Assembly: GCF_021134715.1 (NCBI RefSeq)
Contig: NC_060024.1
Span: forward strand, 2,666,001-2,730,000
DNA length: 64,000 bases
Reading direction: 5' to 3'
Source: Daphnia pulex
Taxonomy: Eukaryota; Arthropoda; Branchiopoda; Diplostraca; Daphniidae
Positions 45,883 to 57,635 of the stretch are shown piece after piece. Every line of letters starts with the position of its first letter. Position 1 is the stretch's first letter. A program made the translations under genes and the position numbers. The notes beneath the pieces were generated by a model. It was not told the origin of the DNA. It saw nothing but the letters and a program-made list of their open reading frames with translations, and searched no databases.

Positions 45883-48245
45883 TTAAAAAGCATTGTCAAG
45901 GGCAAGAAATTTTCGGGCTTTTATATGTACAACTCTTCCATTAACGATTATGTCAACACAGACGTAGGCCTCCAATTTGTCAGAGAGGAAAACATTATTG
46001 GTAAATTTGTTAGTAAGGACAAAATGAACAAACACCAGTTTTTTGGTGCACCCTTCTCCCCTATTAATGCATTTTATTGGACTTCTGGGTTTGTGGTTTA
46101 ACTTGCTGGATGCAATGGCGAGTTGCATTTTATTTGTTTTTATTGTTCCACATGCCGTAGTTGGAAGCTGATATTTGCTCTTTTCTAAACATCGGTTACC
46201 AATTTTCGCTGCCAGAAGGTAACCACTCCGCAAACATCTGCGAAAGATACTTTGAAAGTTCTCAAAAGGGAAGGCCGAATTAGTTTCGACATCAACACAC
46301 TGATAGTTTTTTACGCCCTCCCACAAATAATGAGTCACCTGATGGCTAACGAATCTACAAGGTAGATTGTGAAACTGGTTTTTTTTTCGAAGGAACCAAG
46401 GAGTAACATACCGTATTGCAAAAGCATTACATGTTCAAGATAATGATCTTCAAAAATCCCCTTAAAAAGAGGATACAACAGATAATAAAGAATAATGCGC
46501 TTCACATGAATTTTATAATTTTTGCAAGTTGAGAGCTTTCCGACATATCGATCGAATTCGTATCGCCGACACTCATGAAAAAACATAATTCGCATATCAG
46601 CCTCATCAATTTTTTGGCTACTTAATTTACCCTCTCCCACCACAAAAACAAACCCTTCCAGTCGACGCCCTAATGCTCCTTCTATTGCAGCGTGCATTGG
46701 GTCAATTATAAAACCTGTCACCATCGGGAAATTTATTTTGACAAAGGGGCTTATATCAGTGGGACTGTTTACGTGTTCGTCGTCGGAAAAATTATTAACG
46801 TGATAGTTCAAGAAGTTCGCATTAGTTCTACTTGATACATTAACATCTCGATACAAAACAGTGCAATTAATCATTTGTCCCCTCTGGATACAGCGATCAC
46901 ATGCCCAGTAACCAGTATGGCCTTTCGTTCGTTTCAAATGGGATCTCATGGGGCCGTCTGCTATTAGGCACCGAAGAGAAACAGTAAAACAGTGGCTTTC
47001 AGTACACTCTACATCGACATTCAACGGTGATAAATGACATAATTCAATCATCAGTGCATCGAGAAAACTAGAAATGTTTTCAGGTTCCCCATTAGTCCAT
47101 TACCAACATCAAAGCCTATCACAAAAACAGATGTGTCCGATAGGATTACGATACCTTCACTCCTTGGAGCAGTGGGTTGTATGGAATGTAGCCTTCCTAA
47201 TATAGGAGTGATAGTAGCAGCATTTGTTTCTTTATTTAATTTTGCGTCGTCAATATTAATATTTATCTCGTAATGCGGCAATTCTAAATTGGTTTCAGCT
47301 TTACGCTGAGTGAATTCACCTCTTAGCATTGTCTTCGCTCACTCAATTTGAAATTTGGAATCAAACGCTTCAATCTAAGAACAAAGATGTGTAAGAATGA
47401 GGACAAACTTACAAATTCCAATTAAATTTTGCAGCTCTTTTACCCTGTCATGCCAGATTTTTTGTAAAAGATGTGGCTCTTTCTGATACACGTCAAAGAA
47501 CTGAATAAGGTCAGCGTCACGATGAATCAGCCCGGCCGATGTACCATTTAAGGCATTATCGACACCGAAGGGAACAAATTTGCCACCATTAATCGGGACA
47601 GCAGCAGGTAATTTCTTTGTAAATGGCTCATTACTGGAATCGGGCCAATCATTTCCGTCAATTGTCATCAAATCTTTTCCCGTACTAGGTAGTAACGGAT
47701 AGTTTGGGGTGGATTCATAGAGCTTTAACAACGTCAGCATATATGTGAGATGATTTTGTTTTATTAGTATATGCTGCAAAATGACGTAGTAACTTAATTA
47801 AAGACATGGAATGACGCGTTTCATCCTCATCCTCTATAAAACAGAAATGTAAAAAAATATTTTCTTTTTTATCATATCTTAATTATTTTTCTATACCCAT
47901 AAGATCATCCTGGATATTACATTCAATAATATCCGAGCTCTGAAAATCAAATATTTAGTGAATTACTGTGAGATTATTCTAGCAGACACTTTCTAAACAA
48001 TATGTACCTGATCATATTCTGCTGTTTGGGTTTGACTGATAATGGCAGGCTTTAAACTAAATTTTGATATCAAATCAGGTGCATTTTCTACATACGTCCA
48101 AATATCATTGGGTACTCCATCCTGCACCAAACCTTAACTATTTTTGCAGCTTTATATCGTAATTTGGATACGTGTCGTGGTTGTAGTTCATCAAGACTGT
48201 GTTTTCTTGTTCGATGTCTAAAATAGCCAGTGTAAGTCAGAACAT
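45883..48245 (-). pseudogene. EnSpm/CACTA-like transposase, minus strand (decayed)
   Basis: From N to C: YTGYFRHRTRKHSLDELQPR (about 48240-48130), segment 47779-47375 (GGKFVPFGVDNALNG...HDRVKELQNLIG), ITPILGRLHSIQ (about 47200) where relatives have the FWPI.G motif, IADGPMRSHLKRTKGHTGYW then ACDRC (46965-46880), GFIIDPMHAAIEGALG (about 46710) and SAFPFENFQSIFRRCLRSG (46280-46220). The order CDAPARS..K..KGHTGY..C.RC, then D.MH...G, then F.FEN...K is the family pattern; the first Cys-Asp is Ala-Asp here. Stops occur at about 47330, 47051 and 46335. Its head faces the plus-strand gene at 48261. Confidence 0.65.
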
Positions 48246-48260
48246 TTTCTACGTCCCAAT

Positions 48261-50125
48261 GTGGTGAGCAGTGAGCACGACCGTGATGGCAATTTGACTG
48301 AACTTCTCTACATGATTCCCGAAAACTGGCTCGACACGGACTGGAAACATTTCGTTTATCCGGCTCCTCATTTCCATGTCAATGGTTTTTACCCTTGGGA
48401 TTGGAATTTGATCAATTTCAAAAAAAGGCGTTTTCCCGAGATGACGTTCGTTGAATATGAAATCATGGACATCATCACGGAATGTGGCAGTGGTAAGTTA
48501 ATTATTAAGAAGTTTATAGGACGCCATTTTGTTACAATTGCTTTTGGATATATTATTTCAGTTACTTTTGAAGCTGCCACCGAAGAAATAAGAAAAATTA
48601 AAGATGGTTTAGGTATGAGCCGAAACCTTGGACATGACAATCAGGCTGCATCAAATATGTTCAATTGGTCTACCAAGCAACTGAGTAAGTCTTCATCCCC
48701 TGTTAGGATCCATAAGTTAAGTTTTCATTCCAACCTTTTTTTGTATATAGATTCGCCTGCTGGTTCGCTTAGGTCCTTAGACGCTGGAAATTTAGGAGAA
48801 AACACTAGCTTCGCTGCTAGTACTCCTCTAAGCAATTTATCACCAGGTATTATTCTTTGCAATTCACGCTATATTTTGATGGACTGATTTATTTTAATTC
48901 GCTTGGCAGTGAATAAAGTCCATTCAGGGAGCCGACCCTTCCCAAGCAAGCCTTCGGTGGCCAAAAACATGGTGTTCACCCATCACCTATCCCACGGAGT
49001 TTAAATAGGTCAAGATCAAGCAGTGTTGGTGGATCTAAGACGCCACGAACGTCTTCTGACGTACTTTCATGCAGTATAAGCATGTCTCCATTGTCGGAAG
49101 TGGCCGGTGGTAAGAATAAGTCATTAAACCTTCATCCTCTCTATATGATCGTTGTGGAACTAAAAGCTTCAATTGATTCTTCTAGGATCGTCGCAAGTAG
49201 CAGATGGTAAAAATGAGACCAACAGCTTAAGCGTTAGTGAAGCCATGTGGAAATTGAAACCAACAGATGCTCGTTTAAAGAGGACAAGCAGCTACCCAAC
49301 AACACCAGTGATAGGTGGTATAAGAAAAACAGGCAGCTCATGAAGTGTTAAAGCCAGATCGCAGTCGACACTAAACCTAAACGTAGCCAGTTCGAGCAAA
49401 GAAATCAACCACCGTAGCTGGTATTTTTATTAATAATCTATGTATCATATATATTCTGACTCAGAAAAAGAAGAGTGTCTTCAAGATAATTCTGCCAATT
49501 CAGTGGAATTTTTTGAAGAGAGTAAAAGAGTTGGAGTCAGAAATGATGTTCTCAGTAAAAAAAATTACGCAATGAATCAGGAGATAAGAGATCTTAAAGA
49601 ACAATTAGTCAGTGCTAAAAGACTGAAGATTTCTTCTGTAACTATCCTGTTGTGTATATTTCAATTTTTCATTAATTTCAATGACAACTATACAACCTTT
49701 AGGTTCCTCTGATACAAGGATCCAGCATATTAATTGGAAAGTCGGATCTCAATGTGTTGGCTGTTGCAAATGCTTAAAAAAAATTTGAACCTTATGATAA
49801 ATCTTTTATTGGAAGCCATTTATTCCAGAACTTACTTGGAAAATAAGTCATTGTCTGGAAGAAGCTCAAATTTATCGAAGAAAATATCAAACTCAGAGCA
49901 CATCAAGAGTGGTCTTCCTGAAAATGAATTGGAGGATATCAGCTGTAATTTTAACATAAAATTTATTTTGAAAGGAAGTCTAATTTATGTAATAGTGTTT
50001 ATTAAAGAATCCTGGAAGGAGATGCACGATGAAGTTCTCCCGGACAAAAAAAAACTACCTTATTAGAAGTGCAATAAGATGTAAATTAAGCACTGAATGT
50101 CGCGCATTGAAAAAAGGACGATAAG
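48261..50125 (+). CDS. Unknown multi-exon gene paired with the transposase; possible BEN-like end
   Basis: First exon region 48261-48490 encodes ELLYMIPENWLDTDWKHFVY then PAPHFHVNGFYPWDW...TFVEYEIMDIITECG, similar to N-terminal parts of many invertebrate proteins with a 'VP..W......WP' start. Following exons: FEAATEEIRKIKDGLGMSRN (48561 on), SPAGSLRSLDAGNLGENTSF (48751 on), Ser-rich linkers with several GTAAG donors, a coiled-coil (NYAMNQEIRDLKEQLVSAKR; 49565-49620), and a C-terminal piece ESWKEMHDEVLPDKK followed, one frame over, by RSAIRCKLSTECRALKKGR to 50125. The W..M...I..KCR spacing resembles the end of a BEN domain, but that is only a suggestion. Frame breaks (near 49770 and 50050) hint at decay. 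Confidence 0.4.
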
Positions 50126-50400
50126 GAGTGTATTACAAGCAATTAACTCAATTCTAAACTTTTAAACGGAACAGAATAAATAAAACAGAATAAAAAACAG
50201 AACACTTGTATTTTTGATTAAAATGTGACCAACAACATTAGACACACACGTACACCCCAAACCGATAGTCTGCAATGACACATTTTCAATTGGAAGGTTT
50301 AGAGTTCAATTCTAGATTGTTAAATTTTAGCAGGCACGGCAGGAAGCACGGCAGCTGTCAGCTGCTCAATAAAGCTTTTAGATAGCTAGTAAGCATACTA
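50126..50400. other. Short intergenic stretch
   Basis: AT-rich tail between the converging plus-strand gene at 48.3-50.1 kb and the minus-strand gene to its right. An AATAAA at 50175 could serve as polyadenylation signal for the plus-strand gene. Confidence 0.35.
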
Positions 50401-50401
50401 A

Positions 50402-52499
50402 TTAGTTAGGGGGCAAATGTATAATAGTGGTACCAGTAGGAGGATTACTGACTTTCTGCAATGGAACAATGGAAGGAGTTGGGAGATTAGTAACACTTGG
50501 TCCAATTGGAGCAATAAGCAGTGGGGAGACATTAGAAGCTGTAACAACAAGGGTATTCTTCTTCATTTGCCACTGGTTTAACTGCCGGGAGATTAGTAAC
50601 TCTTCGTGCAATTGGAGCAAGAGTCAATGGGGAGACAACGTACGCGGTATCAACAGGGGCATTCTTCTCCGTTGCAACTGGTGTAACTGCTGATAGATTA
50701 GTAACACTTCGTGTAATTGGAGCAAGAGGCAATGGGGAGACATTAGACGCTGTATCAACAGGGACATTCTTCGGTGCAACTGGTGTAACTTCTTCGTCGT
50801 CATCACTATTCGTAACTTCACTGTCAAATTCTTCAGGAATCTTATCGCTGAGATGTTCTCCTCTAAAGGTTGGCATTTCTTGCAGAGCTAAATATAAATT
50901 TAGTAAACAAACAGTTTTTGGGGCGCTACAAACAGAAAAAAAAACTTGAAACTCACCATTATCTAGAACAGCTTTATCCTGGGCCAGTGTTTGTTCTTCA
51001 ATAGGTTCATCACCTTCATGAACATAAAGAGAATTTTTGTCAGCAACTGGAGGAGGAAGTTTTCTGTCGAAAATTGCTAGTTTCTTGTGAAAAACCTTAC
51101 ATACCAGTTTGAACACTGGTGTTTTTTTCAATTTTCTTCCGATCTTCATACATACCTTGATTCTCATTGATGACTGCCACTGATCTCATGTGCACTTTCC
51201 ACTGCTTCTCGATGTGACAATTTCAAATCGGTGGTGGGGAATTTTTGTTAATCCACATCCGATTGCAGAACTTTTTTAAACTCTTAACTCTGCAAGATTT
51301 TTAATTATTTGAAGACGCGTTACGTACAATCTACTAGCAAGTTTAACTTACCAACTGTATCGTCTCCTTGTCCTTTCAAAGCTTCACGTAGTTTTGCAGA
51401 ACAGCTTTCAAAACTGTCGACTTTTCCCTGGAAAGACAGGAGACGAAGTCCTTGCAACTCTTTACAAGAAAATTAATTAGTAAAACTACAGTACCCACCA
51501 AACTATTAGGTACACCCCCCTAATTTCAGTGCATTCTTATGGCACTACGTGTCCTAGAAAAAATGCAATAACTCTTGAACCGCTTGGGCTAGATTTTTTT
51601 CCTTTTGGCCCTGAGTAGATCTAATGATGATCTACATTTTTTCCACACATGAAGTTGTCGTAGGATTAACCCCCACGGCGCTACGGTATCGTTCAGTTTA
51701 TTAGGTACACCCGTTTTCCCCCCATATGCGCCGTGTTAAATACGGCGTTTTCAAAAATTTACAAAAAATACTAAAAATCAAGCTAAAATCTTTTCCTTTG
51801 TGCCAAAAGATGCAGAATTCTTCACTCTATACGAATATAAAGAATGATTTACAATCAAACCAACTCAGAGAACCCTTCCCTATACCTCAAAGTTTTCCAC
51901 TTCAAAATTTGTCGAAATTTCTAATGCCTATGGGGGCGACAGTGCAAGTGTGTAGTAAAAAGTACAAATTTTGAAGTGGAAAACTTTAGGGTATAGGGAA
52001 GGGTTCTCTGAGTTGGTTTGATTGTAAATTATTCTTTATATTCGTATAGAGTGAAGAATTCTGCGTCTTTTGGCACAAAGAAAAAGATTTTAGCTTGATT
52101 TTTAGTATTTTTTGTAAATTTTTGAAAACGCCGTATTTAACACGGCGCATATGGGGGGAAAACGGGTGTACCTAATAAACTGAACGATACCGTAGCGCCG
52201 TGGGGGTTAATCCTACGACAACTTCATGTGTAGAAAAAATGTAGATCATCATTAGATCTACTCAGGGCCAAAAGTAAAAAAATCTAGCCCAAGCGGTTCA
52301 AGAGTTATTGCATTTTTTCTAGGACACGTAGTGCCATAAGAATGCATTGAAAATAGGGGGGTGTACCTAATAGTATGGTGGGTACTGTAATTTAATTTCT
52401 TGATAACAATGGTAAATTACTTGTTCTCTGCTTCTTCTTCATCATAAAAACAATGGCCATAAGAATGGGGATTTGGGAAAGATGTCCTTTTTTGATTCC
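50402..52499 (-). CDS. Unknown minus-strand gene with a 35-residue tandem repeat
   Basis: Exons inferred from right to left: about 52499-52411 (acidic EEEAEN, donor GTAATT), 51436-51359 (GKVDSFESCSAKLREALKGQ, donor GTAAGT), about 51167-50959 (RKLKKTPVFKLVCKVFHKKL...DGEFQ), and 50885 down (EMPTFRGEHLSDKIPEEFDS, acidic DSDDDEE, then repeats). The repeats have the pattern VDTASNVSPLPLAPITRSVT plus NL..VTPVATEKN, three copies 105-106 bp apart at about 50523, 50629 and 50734; the 106-bp spacing shifts the frame in the last one. The protein looks disordered and Pro/Val/Thr-rich. Not recognised. A palindromic MITE occupies the intron between the first two exons listed. Confidence 0.4.
51489..52387. 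mobile_element. 899-bp palindromic Tc1/mariner-type MITE
   Basis: Near-perfect inverted repeat whose two arms, each more than 400 bp, flank a short loop near 51910-51965. The ends start CAGTACCCACCA on both strands (right end CAGTACCCACCAT) and are flanked by TA on both sides (51487-51488, 52388-52389), the Tc1/mariner target. It has no transposase. Arms differ by only a few bases (for example AGTAAAAAAA versus TTTTTTTCC near 51600/52278). It lies in an intron of a minus-strand gene. Confidence 0.85.
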
Positions 52500-52550
52500 T
52501 AAAAACAAGAATATAATTAGAAATGATTTATAGGGGTCGTAAATAAAGAC

Positions 52551-53500
52551 TCACCAAGACTGATGAACTGGTGAACGTAAAAGGCATGCTACTTCTTGTC
52601 TAGTCCTGTTATAGAAAGTTTATAACTTAGCAAATAACGATTCAGAATGGGGACAGTCAAATGTTCCAGCATAATTTTATCTAGGCAAATGATCGATGAT
52701 TTAGAACGGGGACAGTTAAATCCTCTAGCATTATCGGCCAGGTTTGAACTGTAAGATCACATGTTGGGAAATTACTAGTACGCTACTGACTCAGCTACTG
52801 TTCCCTTACATACAAATGTATCACACTAGCAATGAATCACTAGAAGAATCACTTGGAACATTTTTAGGTCTCACATTAACGGTTTCGACAATTCTAGCTT
52901 AATTTAATTACTCTGATATATTTGATTGGCACAAGGAACAGTAGCTCAGTCAGTAGCGAAATGAGCTAGTAAAGTCTCTACCTATGATCCTGTAGTTCAA
53001 AGCCGATGACATTGCGAAAATAAAGTTTAAATTTTGTTTCCTTACAACTAACTGGTGAGTGGTGGTGGTGATGGTGAGTGGTGGGAATGAATATTAGGCG
53101 AGGGGAGGTGGGTGATGAGGTAGAAAGGAAGAGTTATAGTTAGGGTGACTATTCGGTACTCGCGCCCTTTTTCCCCAATACAACGACTTAAGTACCCAAA
53201 TAGCTCTTTTAGTAGATTTGCACAAGCCAGTACCCTTTTTTTCAGTAGCAAAACGCCACTGTGTGTACACGTGTGAAAGAAATGATGTGCTGTTGCTTGT
53301 CTCTCTCTGTTACATAATGTGTCATTGGTGAAGGTAAGACACACTGACTGAGACTAATGATTTGGTGTACGTAAAAGGAATGCTTGTTGTCTAGTCCTGT
53401 TACAGAATGTTGTAAAATCAGCAAATAATGACTCAAAATGAGGACGGCTAAATCCTCCAGCATGATTTGCAGAGTAAGATCTTCTTTTAACTAACAGACA
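52551..53500. repeat. tRNA-derived SINE-like repeats and a diverged repeat pair
   Basis: On the plus strand, GGAACAGTAGCTCAGTCAGT (52936 on) with a B-box-like GTAGTTCAAAGCC (52992) looks tRNA-derived. The inverse sequence lies at about 52735-52806 (minus strand GGAACAGTAGCTGAGTCAGT and GTTCAAACC). In addition, 52551-52700 (AAAGGCATGCTAC...TCTAGTCCTGTTATAGAA...AACGATTCAGAATGGGGAC) recurs diverged at 53340-53480. These appear to be short interspersed repeats of one or two families. A GTGGTGGTG tract sits at about 53055-53115. Confidence 0.5.
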
Positions 53501-54300
53501 GCCAAATCATATAGCTGAAACAAAAAACAAACGATTTCGGCGACTGGTTGGATGAGAAGCACGCGCCTTCTGCTATTTTATCGCTAAGCGCCGCCGGACT
53601 GCTGTTACAGACGGGTATCTACGAGAAAAAAATTAGGTTAAATATTTCGCACTAGAATATGCTCTACTCTACTAAGAGCGCAGGGTGCTAATGATTAAGT
53701 TGTGCGTGATAGTGTCAATTTAGCGCAATTCATGTCATCGTATAATATACGAAACGCACAAGCTCTAAATAAATATTTAACGCTACATCACGCATCGCAC
53801 TAAATTCAATTAAATGGACGTGAAGAGTGAAGCAACAATTGCAGCAACTAGTTGGGTGGGTAGCGCGTTATTTCGGCGCTTTTTGCAGGTCCTTCCGTTA
53901 TTTTTGCGCTGTCGATCACCCGTCCGCTGTTTTCGGCGGCTCGCGCGTATTACGTTAGTGATTTACCTTTGATTAACTCGACTATGATGCGCAAAATTTA
54001 GGGCTATTTTTTCTATCATTACATTTGCAAAACGCGCAAGCACTAAAATAAATATTTAGTGCCAATTAATGCGCATCCAATAAAATTTAATTGAAGGCAA
54101 ATTTTATGCTGAAATAAAAAGCGTTAATATTTGGCCGTTGAATTTCGGGCTGGCCAGACTGCCCCTTGTCGACGAATGATCTTTTCCGTCTGAACAGCGG
54201 CCCAATATGGACGCTTTTTCCTATTTACGGCCGTTTACTTTCGTTACCCAATAAATAAATTGAAGATGATCGACCCACTTTCAACACCGGAAGCGGGTTG
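53501..54300. repeat. Two diverged copies of a GC-alternating repeat
   Basis: 53560-53815 and 53860-54110 share, in order, GCGC-rich GCCGCCGG/GGCGGCTCGCGC stretches, a 'TTAGTG/TGATTAA..' block, CGCAAAATTTAGGG/GTCAATTTAGCGC, AAACGCACAAGCTCTAAATA versus AAACGCGCAAGCACTAAAATA followed by AATATTTA, and CCAATTAATGCGCATC versus CTACATCACGCATCG. They look like two decayed units of about 290 bp. No coding capacity. Confidence 0.45.
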
Positions 54301-55560
54301 AGATGGAGTATCCCCTGTTGGCTGCCGCCGCCGAGGTGAAACATAAAAAAAACTCAGGTCACTTAGCACGGTTTGCAGCTATGAATTTTAGCCAGAATCC
54401 AAAATGGAAAGACAAAGGGAGAGTGAAAAAAAGAGGGACTGACCCCTTTCTTCCCCACTCTATTCTTGATTCCATCTTTCTCTTCCTTGACTGTCCTTCC
54501 TTTCGATTTCTTTTCTTATGGACAATGTCAATGCTTTTTGGTTTGAGGTTGCTCCAATCTGTGAATTTTGGCTATCTAAGATGGCAACCTCGAACCACTC
54601 TATAAAGAATTTGGCATGCGGTTATGTTTTCGACCACTAGGTGGCTACCCGTTTAATAATTGTCAGTTGAAAATAATTTACTTCAAAAGGGGAGAAAATG
54701 AAAAATAACATGAAAGAATAATTATAATTATTAGTTGATTTATTTTTAAATACAAATAGTAGCATTTTCCATTGAATAAAAAAAAGAATCGTCACAAAAA
54801 GAAAACATGGCAATGATGCGAAGCAGACGACGATAGCAGACAACGGTTGGCGGTGAAGAAAAAAGTGACTGTTTTTCGTTGCTACAAACGGCGCAGTGGG
54901 CGCACCATACTAATAACACCCCATTTTCTTGTCACTTGTCTAAAAATTGTTAGTGAGCCTAATGGTATTTCAGACCAGCCTGTCTGGTTTCATTTATCTT
55001 TTTTATTTTGGAGGGGGGGGGGAGGGAGGTTTCTTCCAACCTTTTGCTTCGTTCCATACCAAAAATTTGGGCTAAAAGCCGAACACAGTTCCTCGCAATA
55101 TGGATAGGTGGTTGTTTTTGTTTTTTATTTTGACTGATTTTTTAAGGATACTGTACGTATATGAAAATGATGCTTTCATTGTAGAGAATATGCAATGGGC
55201 GTCAGATGCAAAGCTTTGATGCGTCCTCGTCGTCCTCCGGCGTCAGCCATTGTTTCTGTCAAGCACAAAAAATATGTGAAACAAAATTGTGAATGACACA
55301 ATGATGCAAACACACACCAGAAGGAAACAAGGAGATTAGGAAAAACCAATTTGACGTTGTTACGATGTAAATTGCTCTTAACAATGGCTAGCGAGACTTG
55401 TGGTCACCACATTTCGAAACTGTTCGAAACATAGGGTGCTGTTGCCATACCACTTCATGACGACAAACCTTAGAACACAAAGAGACTTAATCACCTTCCG
55501 AATTTTCTACAGTACACGGAAGACATAAACTAAAAACTGTTAGGATTAAACAAAGCTTCT
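54301..55560. other. No clear gene
   Basis: Short frames on both strands (plus 54303-54605, plus 54847-55107) lack splice sites or motifs I can support. A G-run lies at 55012-55022. Confidence 0.35.
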
Positions 55561-57310
55561 TTGCTTCTTTAAAAATGTTATGGTCGTCTTCTTCTTAAAT
55601 CACCCCATGCATCAGATCCATAAGTTTAGCGGACATTGCATCCGCTTTACGTGAAAACGTACATCTGTACCCTGCCCGATTTTAGTGGCATCCAGGTTGA
55701 GTGAGTCTTTTCTTTTCCTTTAGAGATAGGTGTATTGCAGCTTGAACACTGTTCACTGTAAGAACGGATGTTAAAATGAAAACTGGTCGGCGTTAATAAT
55801 GAGCTTAAAAGGGGATACCAGCTTACTTTAGAATTCAAATGAAACTGATGGTAGAATTTAATGCAAAAAAAAACATATTGAAGTTAGTGATTAAATCAAT
55901 TTAGAAATTCCCATGATGAAACAAAGAGGCTTCTCTGAAGATAATGTGGTCGTCTTCTTGTTCAATAGTTTCATACATTAGATCGAACATTTCCAAAAAA
56001 TTTGCGGGACATCGCATCTGCTTTACGTGAACACAAATATCTGGCCCCATGCCGATTTTAGATGCATCCAAATTAAGTGAATAAGCCAGCCTCAAATCAA
56101 AAAGTTAAAATTTAAAAATAAATTTCTACAAGAAATATTTTACATTTACTTGTAAACGATGTTTTTTTTTATTCCCAGATAGATTCTTGGAGAAAACGAG
56201 CAGGTCAGTTGAACTTTGAGAAATAAAATTCCCCGAAAAGTTGTTCACTTGCAGTGTAAAAGCAACCGGCAGATTAAACAAACTTTGCATCCTAAAATCC
56301 AATTTTTTTAAATACAACATGGCACCTGAAGGAGGAAACAAAACATATCAAAATTTCATATAAAAATCTAAAATAGCATTATATTAGAATTACTCAGTGA
56401 AGTGGTGGTCAACGATACAGCTGGTGGTGTGTTTCAACACAAATTCCTCAAAAACATAGGATTATTTAATGAGAATGATCCGTTATTGAGACCTTAGCGA
56501 ATTGTAAAATGTGAGTTCGCAAGCCCGTTCTCTGGAAAATTTCAGAAAATTATTCTGGGCAGACGCAATAAGTGTGCAATCCAAAATAACATCGGATTTC
56601 CTAAATTTCATAATTATTTGATGTAGTTAAACCATTTGTATTTAAAATCTTACCATTTCGTCAGAGAAAATGTGGAATTAACTTCTAGGTAGACTCCACA
56701 AAGCTTTGCTGAATCTTGGATTATTTTTTTATTGTGACTTGGCTACAAACCAAGACCAAATTCAATATCATCATGGTCTTTTTGCATCATCAAGATAACA
56801 AAGTTCCCTAATCCAATGTTGACCAAATATTCTTGAACGATAAAGATGATATTTTGAGAATACCTGATCTTTAATTGCTTAATTTTTCTTTTAACAATCC
56901 CTCCATTGGTTTGCATTGCAAGTCTTTTCTCCTTTCTGAATTGGGTTAATAAACTTCCAGCTGACTTTGTGACTTTTTGTAGAGCTTGCATACGGTATCT
57001 AAAGTTAATTGTTATCAGAAAGTCAAGTCAAGAGTCAGATACAATAGCTTATACTATAGATATACTTACTCCTGTCCTACGAATTCCATGTTAACTAGAT
57101 TGTCAGCCATCCGCAAAAGACTCTTGTTTGAAAGCATTTTCCCTCTCATACTTTCTATGAAAGACTGTCGCAGACTCCACTGGTCATCAGGTTCAAAGAT
57201 TTTTCTGTTGAGATAAAAATTTAAAAAAAAATAATAAGTCACAATAATGAATCAGCTTACCTGAAGTTTCCGATTGGCAGCTGCCGATGATTTCTATTCA
57301 TTCCAGAATC
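55560..57310 (-). CDS. Unknown minus-strand multi-exon gene with a duplicated exon
   Basis: From right to left: exon about 57310-57262 (SGMNRNHRQLPIGNF), exon 57207-57074 (KIFEPDDQWSLRQSFIESMR then MADNLVNMEFVGQE), exon 56996-56865 (YRMQALQKVTKSAGSLLTQF, then basic RKEKRLAMQT...KRKIKQLKIR), all with GT..AG borders and consistent frames. Further left lies 56330-56150 (MLYLKKLDFRMQSLFNLPVA, FSGNFISQSSTDLLVFS), then SLNLDASKIGMGPDICVHVK (56090-55905), which recurs diverged at about 55720-55565 (DATKIGQGTDVRFHVKRMQC-like). The exon duplication therefore spans about 340-360 bp. I do not recognise the protein; it is next to a transposase gene of the opposite strand, as at 46-50 kb. Confidence 0.45.
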
Positions 57311-57635
57311 TAACACAAAAATAATCCAGCACAGATTTGAGCAAGTAAAAACGTCACACGCTTTTCATAGGCTTTATGTTTATTTATTTTGGTTTGTTTA
57401 TTTATTGTTGGCTCGTTGTATCGTTTGTATTTTGTTTTTATTATCAATCGGCTTTTCCTTCTTCTTTTCTATTCATCAAAATAAAGATTATTATTTTAAA
57501 AAATAAAGTTACACCTGAACAGCACACAAGACACTTAACTCTTCTGAATTACAGCGGGTGGAATAGGTAGTAAACTGCTTTTACTTGGTCAAGTGCTGAT
57601 CGTTTAGCAATTCCTATACAAAAATTTAAAATATA

